Source: Cronobacter turicensis z3032 (GTDB taxonomy: Bacteria; Pseudomonadota; Gammaproteobacteria; Enterobacterales; Enterobacteriaceae). From it: DNA of 64,000 nt. The stretch spans positions 3,104,074-3,168,073 of the forward strand of contig FN543093.2 of NCBI GenBank assembly GCA_000027065.2. Direction: 5' to 3'. Below are positions 1 through 9,443 of this stretch, in pieces. The position numbers were made by a program, and so were the translations under genes. Under the pieces are notes generated by a model. The model did no database searches. It had not been told where the DNA came from and worked only from the letters and a program-made list of their open reading frames with translations. The number at the start of each line of letters is the position of its first letter. Within the stretch, counting starts at the first letter, position 1.

Positions 1-190
1 TGTGCTGCAATTCCACCACCAGCGCCTCCCGGGCTTCGGGCGGTTCATCGTTAAGCTCCCGCAGGCGCGAATAATAGAGTGTGCGGTTCAGCGCATCGCG
101 GCTGAGCGCGCGCTGGTCGCGCCACGGGTAAAGCACCAGCGCCGCAACGCCCGCCAGCAGGACGACGATAACTATGATTAACGCGCTCAC
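1..190 (-). CDS. ccmI: Cytochrome c maturation protein CcmI, N-terminal part (runs off the window)
   Basis: Only the first 63 codons are in the window. They read a GTG start, one membrane segment (about residues 4-20, rich in I, V, L, A) and then YPWRDQRALSRDALNRTLYY, typical of the start of CcmI. The GTG overlaps the ccmH stop (GTGA), as at other junctions of this operon. CcmI holds apocytochrome c for the CcmF/H heme ligase. In E. coli this part is fused to CcmH; here it is a separate gene. The TPR part is outside the window. Confidence 0.85.
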   Translation of the reverse strand, partial: MSALIIVIVVLLAGVAALVLYPWRDQRALSRDALNRTLYYSRLRELNDEPPEAREALVVELQH

Positions 191-648
191 GGGCGTTTTC
201 CTTCTTCATTCAGCAGCGCGCGCAGCCGCTCCTGTTCGTCTTCATCAAGCGCGAGAGGCTCCCGGCGGGTGCGACGCGTGCGCGCCACCAGCACGGCAAC
301 GCCGCCTGCCGCAAACAGTGCGGGCAGCAGCCAGAGCAGTATCGTGCCAGGCGTGACGGGCGGATCGTAGGTCACGAAATTCCCGTAGCGCGCCACCATA
401 TACGCCACAATTTGCTCGCGGCTCTGCCCCTGTTGCAGCAGTTCATAGACCTTCTGGCGCATATCGGCCGCGATCATCGAACCGGAATCGGCAATGCTGT
501 TGTTCTGGCACTTCGGGCAGCGCAGCGCGCCGGTCAGCTCGCGGAACTGCTGCTCCTGCGCCTCATTGTGAAAAGGGTACGCCTCGATGGCGGCAAAAAC
601 ATGACACGTCAGCAGCAGACCGGCCAACAGGCTTAACAGGCGTTTCAC
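187..648 (-). CDS. ccmH: Cytochrome c maturation thiol-reductase subunit CcmH
   Basis: 153 residues from a GTG start that overlaps the ccmG stop (GTGA); a longer reading from 678 would run into ccmG. It has a cleavable signal sequence of about 20 residues, the conserved redox pair LRCPKCQ (Cys44 and Cys47), and a C-terminal membrane helix near residues 105-125. CcmH keeps the apocytochrome CXXCH cysteines reduced for heme attachment at the periplasmic face. E. coli CcmH is about 350 residues because CcmI is fused to it; this one ends shortly after the helix. Confidence 0.93.
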   Translation of the reverse strand: MKRLLSLLAGLLLTCHVFAAIEAYPFHNEAQEQQFRELTGALRCPKCQNNSIADSGSMIAADMRQKVYELLQQGQSREQIVAYMVARYGNFVTYDPPVTPGTILLWLLPALFAAGGVAVLVARTRRTRREPLALDEDEQERLRALLNEEGKRP

Positions 649-1202
649 GGCTCGACCTCCTGGTTGAGCGCATCCCACAGCGGTTTGACGTCCTGACGCC
701 AGACCTGGTCATTCAGATCGCCCGCGTGGCGATAGCGAATCACGCCACGCCCGTCGATAACAAACGTCTCCGGCGCGCCATAAACGCCCAGATCCAGCCC
801 CAGCATCCCGCTGCCGTCAAACAGGCTCAGCGCGTAAGGGTTGCCAAGCGTATTGAGCCACGCCACGGCTTTGGCGCGATCGTCTTTATAGTTAAGCCCG
901 ACGATTCTTACGCCCTTCGCGGCCAGTCCGTTGAGAAACTGATGTTCGGCGCGGCACGTCGGGCACCACGTCGCCCAGACGTTAAGCAGTAGCGGCTTAC
1001 CATTCACAAGCGCGGCGCGATCGTAGGTCACGCTCGGGTCATCAAGCGCGGCGAGCCGGAACGCGGGCAGCGGCTTGCCCACCAGCGTGGACTCCAGCAG
1101 AGACGGATCATCGCCCGCCGCGTTGCGCGTCAGTTGCCAGAACAGCACGGCGGCAAGCAGGAGAAACAGCGCCAGCGGGATCAGTAAAATGCGGCGTCTC
1201 AT
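645..1202 (-). CDS. ccmG: Thiol:disulfide interchange protein CcmG/DsbE
   Basis: 185-residue membrane-anchored periplasmic thioredoxin. An N-terminal helix (about residues 4-22) is followed by a TlpA-like fold with active site WCPTC (Cys80, Cys83) and the family's GVYGAPE element with the cis-Pro region further on. It passes electrons from DsbD to CcmH and apocytochrome c. Its start overlaps the ccmF stop (ATGA), so translation is probably coupled. Confidence 0.95.
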   Translation of the reverse strand: MRRRILLIPLALFLLLAAVLFWQLTRNAAGDDPSLLESTLVGKPLPAFRLAALDDPSVTYDRAALVNGKPLLLNVWATWCPTCRAEHQFLNGLAAKGVRIVGLNYKDDRAKAVAWLNTLGNPYALSLFDGSGMLGLDLGVYGAPETFVIDGRGVIRYRHAGDLNDQVWRQDVKPLWDALNQEVEP

Positions 1203-3148
1203 GCAGCCTCCTGCGCTTTTTTCAGCCGGTAACGCGGGTCAAGCATACAAAGCAGCCCGCCGAGCGCCATCAGCAGCCCGCCATACCAGATCCAGCGAAC
1301 AAACGGTTTGTAATAGAGCCGCACCGCCCAGCTGCCGTCGTCGAGTGCTTCGCCGAGCGCCGCGTAGAGATCGCGCGTCAGCCCGCCGTCGATGGCGGCT
1401 TCGGTCATCACCACACGGTTGCTGTTATAGGCGCGCTTTTCGGCGCGCAGCGTCGCCTCGGGTTTACCGTCGCGCAGCACATCGATAATGCCCACCGCGC
1501 CGCGCCAGTTCGGTCCCTGCGCGTCGCGCACCTCGCGGAACACAAAGCGGTAATGGTGAATATCGACGCTGTCGCCCGCCGTCATGCGCACGTCGCGCTC
1601 CACGCTGTAGTTCTGGCTGAAAGCGATGCCAGTGACCGTCACGGCAAGCCCCACGTGCCCGAGCGTCATGCCCCACTGGCTGCGACTTAATTTCCACAGC
1701 CCGCGCCACAGACTATAGCGGTGCGTGGCGCGATCAATCAGCTCCATCAGCGTTAACACCAGCACCCAGACCGCCATCATCAGCCCGGCGACCGTCATCG
1801 CTTTGACGCTGTCCTGCAAAAGCCAGGGCAGGATCAGCGAGGCCGCGAGCGTGACCACCAACGCCGTCAGCAGACGACGGCGCAGCTTCTGCGGCTCATC
1901 ACGCCGCCAGCGCACCAGCGGCCCGACGCCGAGCAGCAGCGCGAACGGCGCCATCAGCGCGCAAAACAGCACATTAAAAAACGGCGCGCCGACGGAAATC
2001 GACCCCAGCCCCAGCGCCTTATGCACCAGCGGCAGCAGCGTGCCGAGCAGCACCACCAGCATGGCGGTGATCAGCAGAATATTGTTGCCGAGCAGAAAGC
2101 TCTCACGCGACCAGAGCGCATTGCCCACCCGCGCCCTGACGCTGCCGCCTTTTACGGCATACAGCAGCAGCGAGCCGCCGATGACAATCACCAGCAGCGC
2201 CAGAATAAACATGCCGCGCGCCGGATCGGAGGCGAACGCGTGCACGGACACCAGCACGCCGGAGCGCACCAGGAATGTGCCGAGCAGGCAGAGCGAAAAG
2301 GCGGTGATGGCGAGCAGCACCGTCCAGGCGCGGAAGCTGCCGCGTTTTTCGGTGACCGCCAGCGAGTGCATCAGCGCCGTGCCCGCCAGCCACGGCATCA
2401 GCGACGCGTTTTCGACCGGGTCCCAGAACCACCAGCCGCCCCAGCCCAGTTCGTAATAGGCCCAGGCGGAGCCGAGCACGATGCCGATGGTCAGAAACAC
2501 CCATGCCGCCTGCGTCCACGGGCGCGACCAGCGCGCCCAGGCGGTGTCGAGCCGCCCCGTTAAGAGCGACGCCACGGCAAAGGCGAACGCGACCGAAAAC
2601 CCGACATAGCCCATATACAGCAGCGGCGGATGAAAAATCAGCCCGATATCCTGAAGCAGCGGGTTGAGATCGCGCCCTTCAATCGGAAATTCCGGCAGCG
2701 TGCGGGTGAAGGGGTTTGAGGTCAGCAGAATAAAGAGCAGGAAGCAGAAATTAATCCCGCCCATCACTGACAGCACGCGGGCGATCGCCTCCTGCGGCAT
2801 CCCGCGGCTGAAGATAGCCACTGCAAACGTCCACGCGCCCATCAACAGCACCCACAGCAGCAGCGATCCTTCATGCGCGCCCCAGGTCGCCGCCACGCGA
2901 TACCAGACCGGCAACTCGGTGTTGGAATTGCTCGCCACATAGAGCACCGTGAAATCATTCACCACAAAGGCGTGCACGAGGATCAAGAACGCGCCCAGCA
3001 AGCAGGCAAAGAGCGCACAGGCGAGCGGGCGCGCCAGCGCCATCAGGCGCGGCGCCTGACGCATCGCGCCCCACTGCGGCCAGAGCGTGAGCAGCAGCGC
3101 CAGCCCGGCGGCGAGGCACAGCAAGAAGTTACCGATTTCCGGCATCAT
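1199..3148 (-). CDS. ccmF: Heme lyase subunit CcmF
   Basis: 649 residues, normal for the family, with many membrane helices. The tryptophan-rich WWD heme-handling motif ([13 protein letters not shown]) lies at about residues 237-249. Conserved membrane-proximal histidines are visible on either side, including IFHPP near 173 and the His near 261. CcmF with CcmH attaches heme delivered by holo-CcmE to apocytochrome c. ATGA overlaps at both ends tie it to ccmE and ccmG. Confidence 0.96.
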   Translation of the reverse strand: MMPEIGNFLLCLAAGLALLLTLWPQWGAMRQAPRLMALARPLACALFACLLGAFLILVHAFVVNDFTVLYVASNSNTELPVWYRVAATWGAHEGSLLLWVLLMGAWTFAVAIFSRGMPQEAIARVLSVMGGINFCFLLFILLTSNPFTRTLPEFPIEGRDLNPLLQDIGLIFHPPLLYMGYVGFSVAFAFAVASLLTGRLDTAWARWSRPWTQAAWVFLTIGIVLGSAWAYYELGWGGWWFWDPVENASLMPWLAGTALMHSLAVTEKRGSFRAWTVLLAITAFSLCLLGTFLVRSGVLVSVHAFASDPARGMFILALLVIVIGGSLLLYAVKGGSVRARVGNALWSRESFLLGNNILLITAMLVVLLGTLLPLVHKALGLGSISVGAPFFNVLFCALMAPFALLLGVGPLVRWRRDEPQKLRRRLLTALVVTLAASLILPWLLQDSVKAMTVAGLMMAVWVLVLTLMELIDRATHRYSLWRGLWKLSRSQWGMTLGHVGLAVTVTGIAFSQNYSVERDVRMTAGDSVDIHHYRFVFREVRDAQGPNWRGAVGIIDVLRDGKPEATLRAEKRAYNSNRVVMTEAAIDGGLTRDLYAALGEALDDGSWAVRLYYKPFVRWIWYGGLLMALGGLLCMLDPRYRLKKAQEAA

Positions 3149-3624
3149 GGGCGGTTATCCTTATACGCCGCTGCCGGGCGCGAGTGGTTGACGTCCATCG
3201 CCGCTTTCACCTCCGGCGGCGTATAGTTTTCGTCATGCTTCGCCAGCACTTCGCGGGCGTGAATGCGCTGATCTTCGCCCAGCACGCCTTGCGCCACCAC
3301 GCCCTGCCCTTCACGAAACAGATCGGGCAGAATGCCGTCGTAATCGACATCCACCACGCCGCGCGCGTCATAGAGCCGGAAGCTCACCTTCAGGCTCTGG
3401 CTGTCGCGCTTCACACTCCCTGGCATCACCATGCCGCCGACGCGCAGACGCTGGCCCGGCTCCGGCTTCTCCTGCGCAGCGCCTTTGCCGTAGAGGATTT
3501 CGCCCGGCGTATAGAAAAGATCGATATTGGCGCGCAGCGCATAGAGCACCAGCGCAAGCGTCAGCCCGAGGCCCGCCAGCACGGCGAGCGCGACCCACAG
3601 GCGCGTTTTACGACGTGAGTTCAT
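3145..3624 (-). CDS. ccmE: Periplasmic heme chaperone CcmE
   Basis: 159 residues. The start at [10 protein letters not shown] is chosen because the upstream extension lies in ccmD and because 159 residues is the usual length. A short cytoplasmic tail is followed by one membrane helix (about 9-30) and an OB-fold domain. The heme-binding histidine is His130 in [11 protein letters not shown], with the family tyrosine at 134. It takes heme from CcmABCD and delivers it to CcmF. Confidence 0.96.
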   Translation of the reverse strand: MNSRRKTRLWVALAVLAGLGLTLALVLYALRANIDLFYTPGEILYGKGAAQEKPEPGQRLRVGGMVMPGSVKRDSQSLKVSFRLYDARGVVDVDYDGILPDLFREGQGVVAQGVLGEDQRIHAREVLAKHDENYTPPEVKAAMDVNHSRPAAAYKDNRP

Positions 3625-3815
3625 CGCGACACCTCCGCGCCCTGGCGCCGGCGCTCGCGCGCCTGACGTTTCGCGATCTCCCGGCGTAGCGCGCGACGTG
3701 CGAAACATGTATGCGCTATCAGCAGCGCCAGCGGAATGATGGTCATCGCCGCCGCCAGCCAGACGTAAAAGGCGTAGCCGCCCATCAGGAAAAACGTGGT
3801 CAGCGCGGCGGTCAT
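3621..3815 (-). CDS. ccmD: Heme exporter subunit CcmD
   Basis: Small 64-residue protein with one membrane helix introduced by [11 protein letters not shown], the hallmark of CcmD, and a positively charged C-terminal tail. The start overlaps the ccmC stop (ATGA) and its own stop overlaps the ccmE start. CcmD stabilises the CcmABC complex and helps release holo-CcmE. A longer open frame upstream (to 4010) is only a shadow inside ccmC. Confidence 0.93.
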   Translation of the reverse strand: MTAALTTFFLMGGYAFYVWLAAAMTIIPLALLIAHTCFARRALRREIAKRQARERRRQGAEVSR

Positions 3816-4543
3816 GATTTTTTCTCCAGCACTGCCGCCACCCACGGGCGATGGCGATCCTGAAGCAGCAGCAAATTGCCGAGGCGCATCAGCGTGAGCG
3901 TGACAAACAGGCACAGAAAACCGGCGAGATTCCAGCGCAGCGGCGCGCGCATGCTCGGGTCGATGCTCTGTTGCATATCGGTGGAGCCCTGATGCAGCGT
4001 GTTCCACCACTCCACCGAGTAGTGAATAATGGGCAGGTTCACCACGCCCACCAGCACCAGTACGCCCGCGGCGCGGCCCGCGAGGCGGCGGTCGTCAAAG
4101 GCGTGCCAGAGGGCGATCACTCCCGCGTATAAAAACAGCAGCACCAGCTCGGAGGTAAGCCGCGCATCCCAGATCCACCAGGTGCCCCACATCGGTTTAC
4201 CCCAGGCGGAGCCGGTCGTCAGTGCAATAAAGGTATAGACCGCGCCTACCGGCGCCATCGCCATCACGCCAAGATCGGCCGCCCGGTTCTGCCACACCAG
4301 CCCGATAAACGCCGCGATCGCCATTGAGGCGTAAATGCCCATCGATCCCATCGCCGCCGGGACGTGCAGATACATGATGCGGTAGCTGTCGCCCTGCTGG
4401 TAGTCGGGCGGCGCGAAGACAAACCCCCAGACGCAGCCCGTCGCGAGCAGGACTGCGCTCAGCCACGCGAACCACGGCGTCAGCCGTCGGCAAAGCCCGT
4501 AGAGCCGCTCAGGCCGGGCCCAGGGGTGTAAGAATTTCCACAT
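3812..4543 (-). CDS. ccmC: Heme transporter subunit CcmC
   Basis: 243 residues starting at [15 protein letters not shown], which aligns with the E. coli start; the frame is open 26 codons further upstream but that part overlaps ccmB. Six membrane helices are expected. The WWD motif [11 protein letters not shown] is at about 121-130, with the heme-ligand histidines near 60 (YLHVPAA) and 184 (TLHQ). CcmC loads heme onto CcmE. E. coli, as I recall it, has IWSMG after VPAA where this protein has MGSMG. Confidence 0.95.
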   Translation of the reverse strand: MWKFLHPWARPERLYGLCRRLTPWFAWLSAVLLATGCVWGFVFAPPDYQQGDSYRIMYLHVPAAMGSMGIYASMAIAAFIGLVWQNRAADLGVMAMAPVGAVYTFIALTTGSAWGKPMWGTWWIWDARLTSELVLLFLYAGVIALWHAFDDRRLAGRAAGVLVLVGVVNLPIIHYSVEWWNTLHQGSTDMQQSIDPSMRAPLRWNLAGFLCLFVTLTLMRLGNLLLLQDRHRPWVAAVLEKKS

Positions 4544-4583
4544 GTTGTTGCTCACATAAACGTTATCGCCCGCACGCGCGGGC

Positions 4584-5243
4584 CTACTGAATACTGATAC
4601 GCAGCGCCGCTGCGGTGGCAAACGGCAAGAGCGTGACGCTTCCCGTCAAAAACGCGCCGGCGATCGCGAAAAAGCCGCCGACCGGAAGCTGCATCATGGC
4701 GGCGTCCACCGCGGCGGTGGAGAAAATCAGCAGCGGGATCGCCAGCGGCAGAATAATCAGGCTCAGCAGTATGCCGCCGCGCCGCAGCCCGGCCGTCAGG
4801 GCCGCGCCCAGCGCACCGAGAAAGCTCAGCGTCGGCGTGCCGAGCAACAGCGTCAACATCAGCGTCAGCGCCGCATGTCCGTTCAATCCCATCAGCAGCG
4901 CCGCCAGCGGCGAGAGCACCACCAGCGGCAGCCCGGTCGCCACCCAGTGAGCGGTCACTTTCGCGATAACCACCACCGGCAGCGGCGTTGGCAGCAGCAT
5001 CAGTTGTTCGAGCGCGCCATCGCGCGCGTCGTCGCGAAACAGCCGGTCCATCGCCAGCAGCGAGGCGAGCAGCGCCGCCACCCACACCACGCCCGGCGCG
5101 ATGCGCGCGAGCAGTTGTGGCTCCGGGCCTGCGCCGAGCGCGAACAATACAATCACCACCAGAAAGAACCACAGCGGGTTAAGGAGCTCCGCACGATGAC
5201 GCGCGGCAAGGCGCAGCTCGCGGCGAATAATGCGGCCCATCAT
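4584..5243 (-). CDS. ccmB: Heme exporter permease CcmB
   Basis: 219 residues, an ABC-2 type membrane subunit with about six hydrophobic helices and the typical start [15 protein letters not shown]. It partners the CcmA ATPase and CcmC/D in releasing heme-loaded CcmE. The start overlaps the ccmA stop (ATGA). A gap of about 40 bases separates it from ccmC, the only real gap in this operon. Confidence 0.95.
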   Translation of the reverse strand: MMGRIIRRELRLAARHRAELLNPLWFFLVVIVLFALGAGPEPQLLARIAPGVVWVAALLASLLAMDRLFRDDARDGALEQLMLLPTPLPVVVIAKVTAHWVATGLPLVVLSPLAALLMGLNGHAALTLMLTLLLGTPTLSFLGALGAALTAGLRRGGILLSLIILPLAIPLLIFSTAAVDAAMMQLPVGGFFAIAGAFLTGSVTLLPFATAAALRISIQ

Positions 5244-5854
5244 GCGGCGGGCTCCGGCGTCAGGGTTAACGTGCGATGCGCGACGTTAAGCGCCAGCGGC
5301 TGGTGAGTGGTGACTACCACCGCCCCGCCGCGTGCCGCGTGCGCCTCCAGACGCGCCGTCAGCCTCGCCACGCCGGCGGCATCAAGCGCCGTCAGCGGTT
5401 CATCCAGCACCCACAGCGACGCGTCGCTGAGCCACAGACGCGCCAGCGCCACGCGGCGCTGCTGGCCTTCTGAGAGCTGCTCAACCGGCAGATCTTCATA
5501 GCCGCCAAGCCCGATGGCGGCGAGCGCCTGCCAGCGCGCCTCGCGACGGGTGTGCGGGTGATAAAACGCGAGATTTTCATCGGCGGTAAGCGCCGCTTTG
5601 ATGCCCGGCAGATGGCCGAGCCACAGGAGTTCCTGATGAAAGGCTGAACGCGTGTGCGCCAGCGGTTCGCCGCGCCAGCAGATATCGCCCTCTTCCGGGC
5701 GCGCCAGCCCCACCAGCAGGCGCAGCAGTGAGGTTTTCCCGGCCCCGTTCGCGCCGGTCACGTGCACGATATCTCCCGGCGACACGCGAAACGAGAGCGC
5801 GCGAAACAGCAGCCGCTCATCGCGTATGCAGGCAAGATTCCGGGCTTCTAACAT
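5240..5854 (-). CDS. ccmA: Heme exporter ATP-binding subunit CcmA
   Basis: 204 residues with Walker A GANGAGKT (34-41), ABC signature LSEGQ (127-131) and Walker B LWVLDEP (147-153). The start MLEARN is preceded by a good ribosome site (AAAGGAG, about 9 bases upstream); the open frame further upstream is non-coding. It is the first gene of the ccmABCDEFGHI run, so the promoter should lie between 5855 and 6052, shared with divergent yfdC. Confidence 0.95.
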   Translation of the reverse strand: MLEARNLACIRDERLLFRALSFRVSPGDIVHVTGANGAGKTSLLRLLVGLARPEEGDICWRGEPLAHTRSAFHQELLWLGHLPGIKAALTADENLAFYHPHTRREARWQALAAIGLGGYEDLPVEQLSEGQQRRVALARLWLSDASLWVLDEPLTALDAAGVARLTARLEAHAARGGAVVVTTHQPLALNVAHRTLTLTPEPAA

Positions 5855-6052
5855 GGGGCGGCTCCTTTCAGGCGAGTCGGGAATAGTACCACAGGGGAAT
5901 GACGCGGCCACCTCACGCGCCGCACAGGTGGCGAAACCCCGTGCGATAGCGCGCGAAATCGCCACCGCGCAGGCCGAATTGTCTGTTTTTCCGGATAACA
6001 GCCGCCGACGCGCTACGCTTAACGAAGCCCCCTAACCTGACAGGAACCCCAT

Positions 6053-7003
6053 ATGGACAAAATCGGCGAGGAAAAAATCGACGACGCGGATGAGCTGGAA
6101 GTCGAGAGCGAAGAGAAAAAGAGCGGCGAAGAGATAGAAGTGGATGAAGAGGCGCTGCCGTCGCGCGCGATGGCGATCCACGAGCATATTCGCCAGGACG
6201 GCGAGAAAGAGATGGAGCGCGACGCGATGGCGTTGTTCTGGTCGGCCATCGCCGCCGGGCTGTCGATGGGCGCGTCGCTGCTGGCCAAAGGGATTTTCCA
6301 TGTGCACCTGGAAGGCATTCCCGGCGGATTTTTACTGGAAAGTCTCGGCTACACCTTTGGTTTTATTATCGTCATCATGGCGCGCCAGCAACTCTTTACC
6401 GAGAACACCGTCACGGCGGTGCTGCCGGTGATGCAGAACCCGACCGGCACCAATATGCTGCTGTTGCTGCGGCTCTGGGGCGTGGTGCTGCTCGGGAATA
6501 TCGTCGGCACCGGCCTTGCGGCGCTGGCGTTTGAGTTTATGCCGATTTTTGATGAGGCGACGCGCGACGCGTTTGTGACCATCGGCACGGAAGTGATGCA
6601 CAACTCGCCTGGCGAGATGTTCGCTAACGCGATTATCTCCGGCTGGATCATCGCGACCATGGTGTGGATGTTCCCGTCTGCGGGTGCGGCGAAGATTGTG
6701 GTGATTATCCTGATGACCTGGCTTATCGCGCTCGGCAACACAACGCATATCGTGGTCGGCACCGTCGAGATCCTGTACCTCGTGTTTAACGGCACTATCC
6801 ACTGGAGCGAATTCTTCTGGCCGTTCGCCCTGCCGACGCTTGCGGGCAACATCATCGGCGGTACGTTTATCTTCGCGCTGTTAAGCCATGCGCAGATCCG
6901 TAACGACATGAGCAATAAGAAGAAATCAGAAGAGAAAGCGCGCCTGAAAAAAGAACAGGAAGCGCGTGAAAACGAAAGCGGGCGCGGCTCACAAAAACGC
7001 TGA
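6053..7003 (+). CDS. yfdC: Formate/nitrite transporter family protein YfdC
   Basis: 316-residue inner-membrane protein. A highly acidic N-terminal cytoplasmic stretch (about 40 residues, many E and D) leads to LPSRAMAIHEHIRQDGEKE, very close to E. coli YfdC, then about six helices of the FNT fold, and a Lys/Glu-rich C-terminal tail. FNT proteins are pentameric channels for small monovalent anions; the substrate of YfdC is not established. As in E. coli the gene lies just upstream of argW. Confidence 0.93.
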   Translation: MDKIGEEKIDDADELEVESEEKKSGEEIEVDEEALPSRAMAIHEHIRQDGEKEMERDAMALFWSAIAAGLSMGASLLAKGIFHVHLEGIPGGFLLESLGYTFGFIIVIMARQQLFTENTVTAVLPVMQNPTGTNMLLLLRLWGVVLLGNIVGTGLAALAFEFMPIFDEATRDAFVTIGTEVMHNSPGEMFANAIISGWIIATMVWMFPSAGAAKIVVIILMTWLIALGNTTHIVVGTVEILYLVFNGTIHWSEFFWPFALPTLAGNIIGGTFIFALLSHAQIRNDMSNKKKSEEKARLKKEQEARENESGRGSQKR

Positions 7004-7079
7004 CGATGGCGATTGTTTAACCGAACAGGCGGCTAAGCCCTTAACGGCGGTGTAAAAATCGGTATACTGACGCCGCCTC

Positions 7080-7154
7080 GTCCCCTTAGTTAAATGGATA
7101 TAACGAGCCCCTCCTAAGGGCTAGTTGCAGGTTCGATTCCTGCAGGGGACGCCA
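7080..7154 (+). tRNA. argW: tRNA-Arg (anticodon CCT)
   Basis: 75 bases including CCA. Acceptor stem GTCCCCT pairs with AGGGGAC, the anticodon stem is AGCCC/GGGCT around loop CTCCTAA (anticodon 7113-7115), and the T arm is GCAGG-TTCGATT-CCTGC. It reads the rare AGG codon. In E. coli argW downstream of yfdC is a known prophage integration site (CPS-53); here too the sequence just behind it is a decayed accessory patch. A -10-like TATACT lies about 15 bases upstream. Confidence 0.97.
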
Positions 7155-7500
7155 AATGCCAGTCTCTTAACGTATCTCAAATTCTACTTTATGCATTCTA
7201 TTCAGTAATTTATTTCAGCCCCATAGTCCACCTGTGTCTCTAGTAGTCCCACAAAATCCACAGTGTCATGTTGTTACAATTGTTGGTATGTTTGGTTCGA
7301 TAATGCAGATACCATCAGCCGAGGATTTTACTATGCCGCCCACTGAGTTAAAGGTAAGAAATGCGAAGGCTGCTGCGAAGCCCTTTAAAATGACAGACGG
7401 TAATTGAGCTGCCCCCAGTATTAGATACAACCGCCAGTTAGTAATGTCGGTTTGTGACCCTACTCCCGAATATGCTCCAGCCATAATCAGGGATACCAGC
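7155..7500. other. AT-rich stretch behind argW with no convincing gene
   Basis: Between the tRNA and the end of the IS3 remnant. The only open frame (minus strand, 7266-7484 if read from the Met after the IS) encodes a hydrophobic peptide containing NWRLYLILGAAQLP. I do not recognise it, it lacks a ribosome site, and its longer form starts inside IS sequence. It is probably a gene fragment or chance. No second copy of the argW 3' end was found by eye, so no attachment-site boundary can be drawn. Confidence 0.4.
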
Positions 7501-8246
7501 TTAAGTCTGACTGCATATTCTAGTAACCAGCAGATTCTCGGCAATGTCGGAAGTGGTCATCCATCCCAGTGCAGAATGGTGATGCTTTTGGTTATAGTGT
7601 ATGCGCCAGGCCTTGATTTTGCACCGTGGCATTGTCCGTAGGTGTTCCCGGTCGAGAGAAGTCTATACGGCTCCCTTGTTCATACCCCCATTTGTCCAGT
7701 ATTTTTCCTGAAAATTCTGAGCCGTTATCGTTTTTCAGCAAGTGGGTAAAGGACGTTTGAGCGCAATGGTGTTCATCATCTCTGCAACCTCCGTTGAGCG
7801 CAGATTCTGGACCACGCAATTCCACCAAGCATTTACATGTGTAGATGTCAGCAGATGTAACCGACGCCTGTTAAATAAGACGTCAAAGGCAAAGTCCATA
7901 CCCCAGACATGATGCGGATACCGTCCATGAAGCTGAGGCTGTCGACGCTGTGCCGAATTATTCCGGCGTGGGTGTTTGAGACGCGGGGACAGACCCTGCT
8001 CGCTGTAGAGTCGATAAATGCGTTTGTGATTATCTCGCCAGACCTCCCGCCTGAGCATGACGTGAACCCGGTGATAGCCATAGTGGATCCGGGTTTCGGT
8101 GCTCTCCCTGATACGAAGTCGTCTGCCGCCACAGAACGATAGCGGAAAGAGCTGCAGCTGACCTGTAATGCAAAACAGACCTGCCTCTCGCTGGCCCCAT
8201 AGCGTACCTGCAGGCTCCGGCCCCATTCGCGCAGAAGCGCCAGCAT
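7501..8246 (-). pseudogene. Broken IS3-family transposase OrfB
   Basis: Frame 1 begins at the orfA end (REWGRSLQVRYGASERQVCF). It shifts before RIHYGYHRVHVMLRREVW, which continues to HHVWGMDFAFD. It shifts again before NDNGSEFSGKILDKWGYEQG and FSRPGTPTDNA. After an internal deletion of the part usually holding the catalytic glutamate (FIESFNG in relatives), the C-terminus resumes as KIKAWRIHYN to the stop at 7501. With no continuous DDE domain it is a clear pseudogene. Confidence 0.82.
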
Positions 8247-8512
8247 CAGTTCTTTTTTGCCAGCACATCCTGGAGCATGGTTTTGTCGAGACTGAGATCG
8301 GCAATCAGCTTCTTCAGCCTAAGATTCTCTTCCTCAAGCTGCCGCATGTGCTTTAATTCAGAAGGAGAAATCCCACCATATTTCTTGCGCCATGTATAGA
8401 ACGTGGCATCAGAAATTTCCAGCTTACGACAGACCTCCGGCACGGACATCCCCAGTTCGGCCTGCTTCGGGGCAAAAACGATCTGCTCTTCGGTGAATCG
8501 TGACTTTTTCAT
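8246..8512 (-). CDS. IS3-family transposase OrfA
   Basis: 88 residues from ATG at 8512, with GGAGG 8 bases upstream. It starts MKKSRFTEEQIVFAPKQAEL, has a helix-turn-helix (SVPEVCRKLEISDATFYTWR) and a C-terminal leucine-zipper-like LRQLEEENLRLKKLI, all typical of IS3 OrfA, which binds the element's ends. The frame is intact although its partner orfB is not. One change from the usual motif (FAPKQAE where FALKQAE is common) fits early decay. Confidence 0.88.
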   Translation of the reverse strand: MKKSRFTEEQIVFAPKQAELGMSVPEVCRKLEISDATFYTWRKKYGGISPSELKHMRQLEEENLRLKKLIADLSLDKTMLQDVLAKKN

Positions 8513-8534
8513 CGGCACCACCTCCGTTTAGGGA

Positions 8535-8684
8535 GTGTAGATGCTTCAATGCTGGCAGCAGCAGCCTCAGTGCTGCAGCATTACGCCCGGTAACTATTAC
8601 CCTGCACAATACGGCTGGCATCCGCGAGACCAATACCAGTGGTCGCCCCGTAATTAATATATTTTTACCTGCAAACCGTGACAT
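8535..8684 (-). pseudogene. Remnant of a short-chain dehydrogenase, cut at the IS3 boundary
   Basis: From ATG at 8684 the reading is MSRFAGKNILITG. One base out of frame it continues ATTGIGLADASRIVQ, giving the Rossmann TGxxxGIG motif. Then VIVTGRNAAAL and, after another shift, EAAAASIEAS follow, ending where IS sequence begins. At least three small deletions plus loss of the remaining ~80% of the gene make it dead. The start of an SDR family gene is clear; its substrate cannot be told. Confidence 0.72.
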
Positions 8685-8960
8685 CTGACTTTCCCCTGTA
8701 ATTAACCGACGATGCGTAGAGTCTGATTCTGGTGCTGGACTGGCGAGTAAAAGTTTTTTCCCGGTGTTTTCAAAAAAAGACACTGAAATCCGGCCATTCT
8801 TTTTGTGGCTGCGGTGTGGCGCCTTGCAGCTGAATAGTGGTGCGACTGCCCCGGACGTCCCTAAACTTTCCATAATCTAAATAGTTGCTGCCAAAGGCAT
8901 TTTTATGTAAAAAAGAAGCTGATATCATTTAAGTATCATTAGACCTGATGTCCAATTACG
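8685..8960. other. Non-coding stretch between SDR remnant and DUF523 gene
   Basis: AT-rich toward its right end. No open frame resembling a protein was found; a minus-strand frame crossing it joins unrelated SDR and IS pieces and is spurious. It presumably carries the promoter for the DUF523 gene, but I see no clear -35/-10 pair. Confidence 0.4.
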
Positions 8961-9443
8961 ATGATAAATAAAATACTGGTAAGTGCCTGTCTGATGGGAT
9001 TTAAAGTGCGCTATGACGGGAGCGAAAAAGCACAGATGATCGATCAGCTGCGGCGTTGGCAGAAAGAGCAGCGTCTCGTGATCCACTGTCCTGAACTGGC
9101 TGCGGGTTTACCCACTCCACGCCCTCCGGCTGAGATTGTTTCTGGTGATAATAAAACTCAGGACAGAATAATTGAAATTACAGGAAAAGATGTAACAGAG
9201 CACTATCAGCTTGGCGCCTGGCTGGCGCTACGCACGGCGCAGGATACGGGCTGTACCGCTGCGCTGTTAACGGACGGCAGCCCAACATGCGGTAGCCAGT
9301 TTATCTATGACGGTTCATTTAGTGGCCGGCGCAAGTCAGGTATGGGCGTCGCAGCATCGCTACTCTCTGCACATGGTATAGCCGTTTTTTCTGAGAATAA
9401 CCTCGCCGATTTAATTGCATGGATTGATGAGAAAGAACGCTGA
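8961..9443 (+). CDS. DUF523 family protein
   Basis: 160 residues. It starts MINKILVSACLMGFKVRYDG and shows the conserved family blocks SACL, CPELAAGLPTPRPPAEI, ALLTDGSPTCGS, and SGRRKSGMGVAASLL with HGIAVFSENN near the end. The conserved cysteines (about residues 10, 44 and 112) suggest metal or cluster binding, but no reaction is established for the family. No good ribosome site is visible. It is the one clearly intact cargo-like gene in the patch behind argW and may be acquired. Confidence 0.82.
   Translation: MINKILVSACLMGFKVRYDGSEKAQMIDQLRRWQKEQRLVIHCPELAAGLPTPRPPAEIVSGDNKTQDRIIEITGKDVTEHYQLGAWLALRTAQDTGCTAALLTDGSPTCGSQFIYDGSFSGRRKSGMGVAASLLSAHGIAVFSENNLADLIAWIDEKER

Larger units (their letters stand above)
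7501..8540 (-). mobile_element. Degenerate IS3-family insertion sequence (probably IS407-like group)
   Basis: A typical orfA is followed in the -1 frame by a broken orfB. The overlap holds an A6G slippery run (8252-8258), the site where IS3 elements shift frame to make the fused transposase. OrfB pieces are in three frames: early part, DDE core (HHVWGMDFAFD; NDNGSEF; FSRPGTPTDNA) and the C-terminal KAWRIHYNQKHHHSALG ending at 7501. Several frameshifts and an internal deletion mean it cannot move by itself. The exact ends and terminal repeats could not be identified by eye; 8540 is approximate. Confidence 0.8.

Noticed and set aside
7155..7270. Prophage attachment duplicate of the argW 3' end
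   Set aside because: I scanned to beyond aqpZ and found no second copy of the tRNA T arm and acceptor end, so no island boundary is claimed.
8424..8873. 149-codon minus-strand frame spanning SDR and IS pieces
   Set aside because: It is a chance joining of the SDR remnant start, out-of-frame IS sequence and leader; explained better as a pseudogene plus IS.
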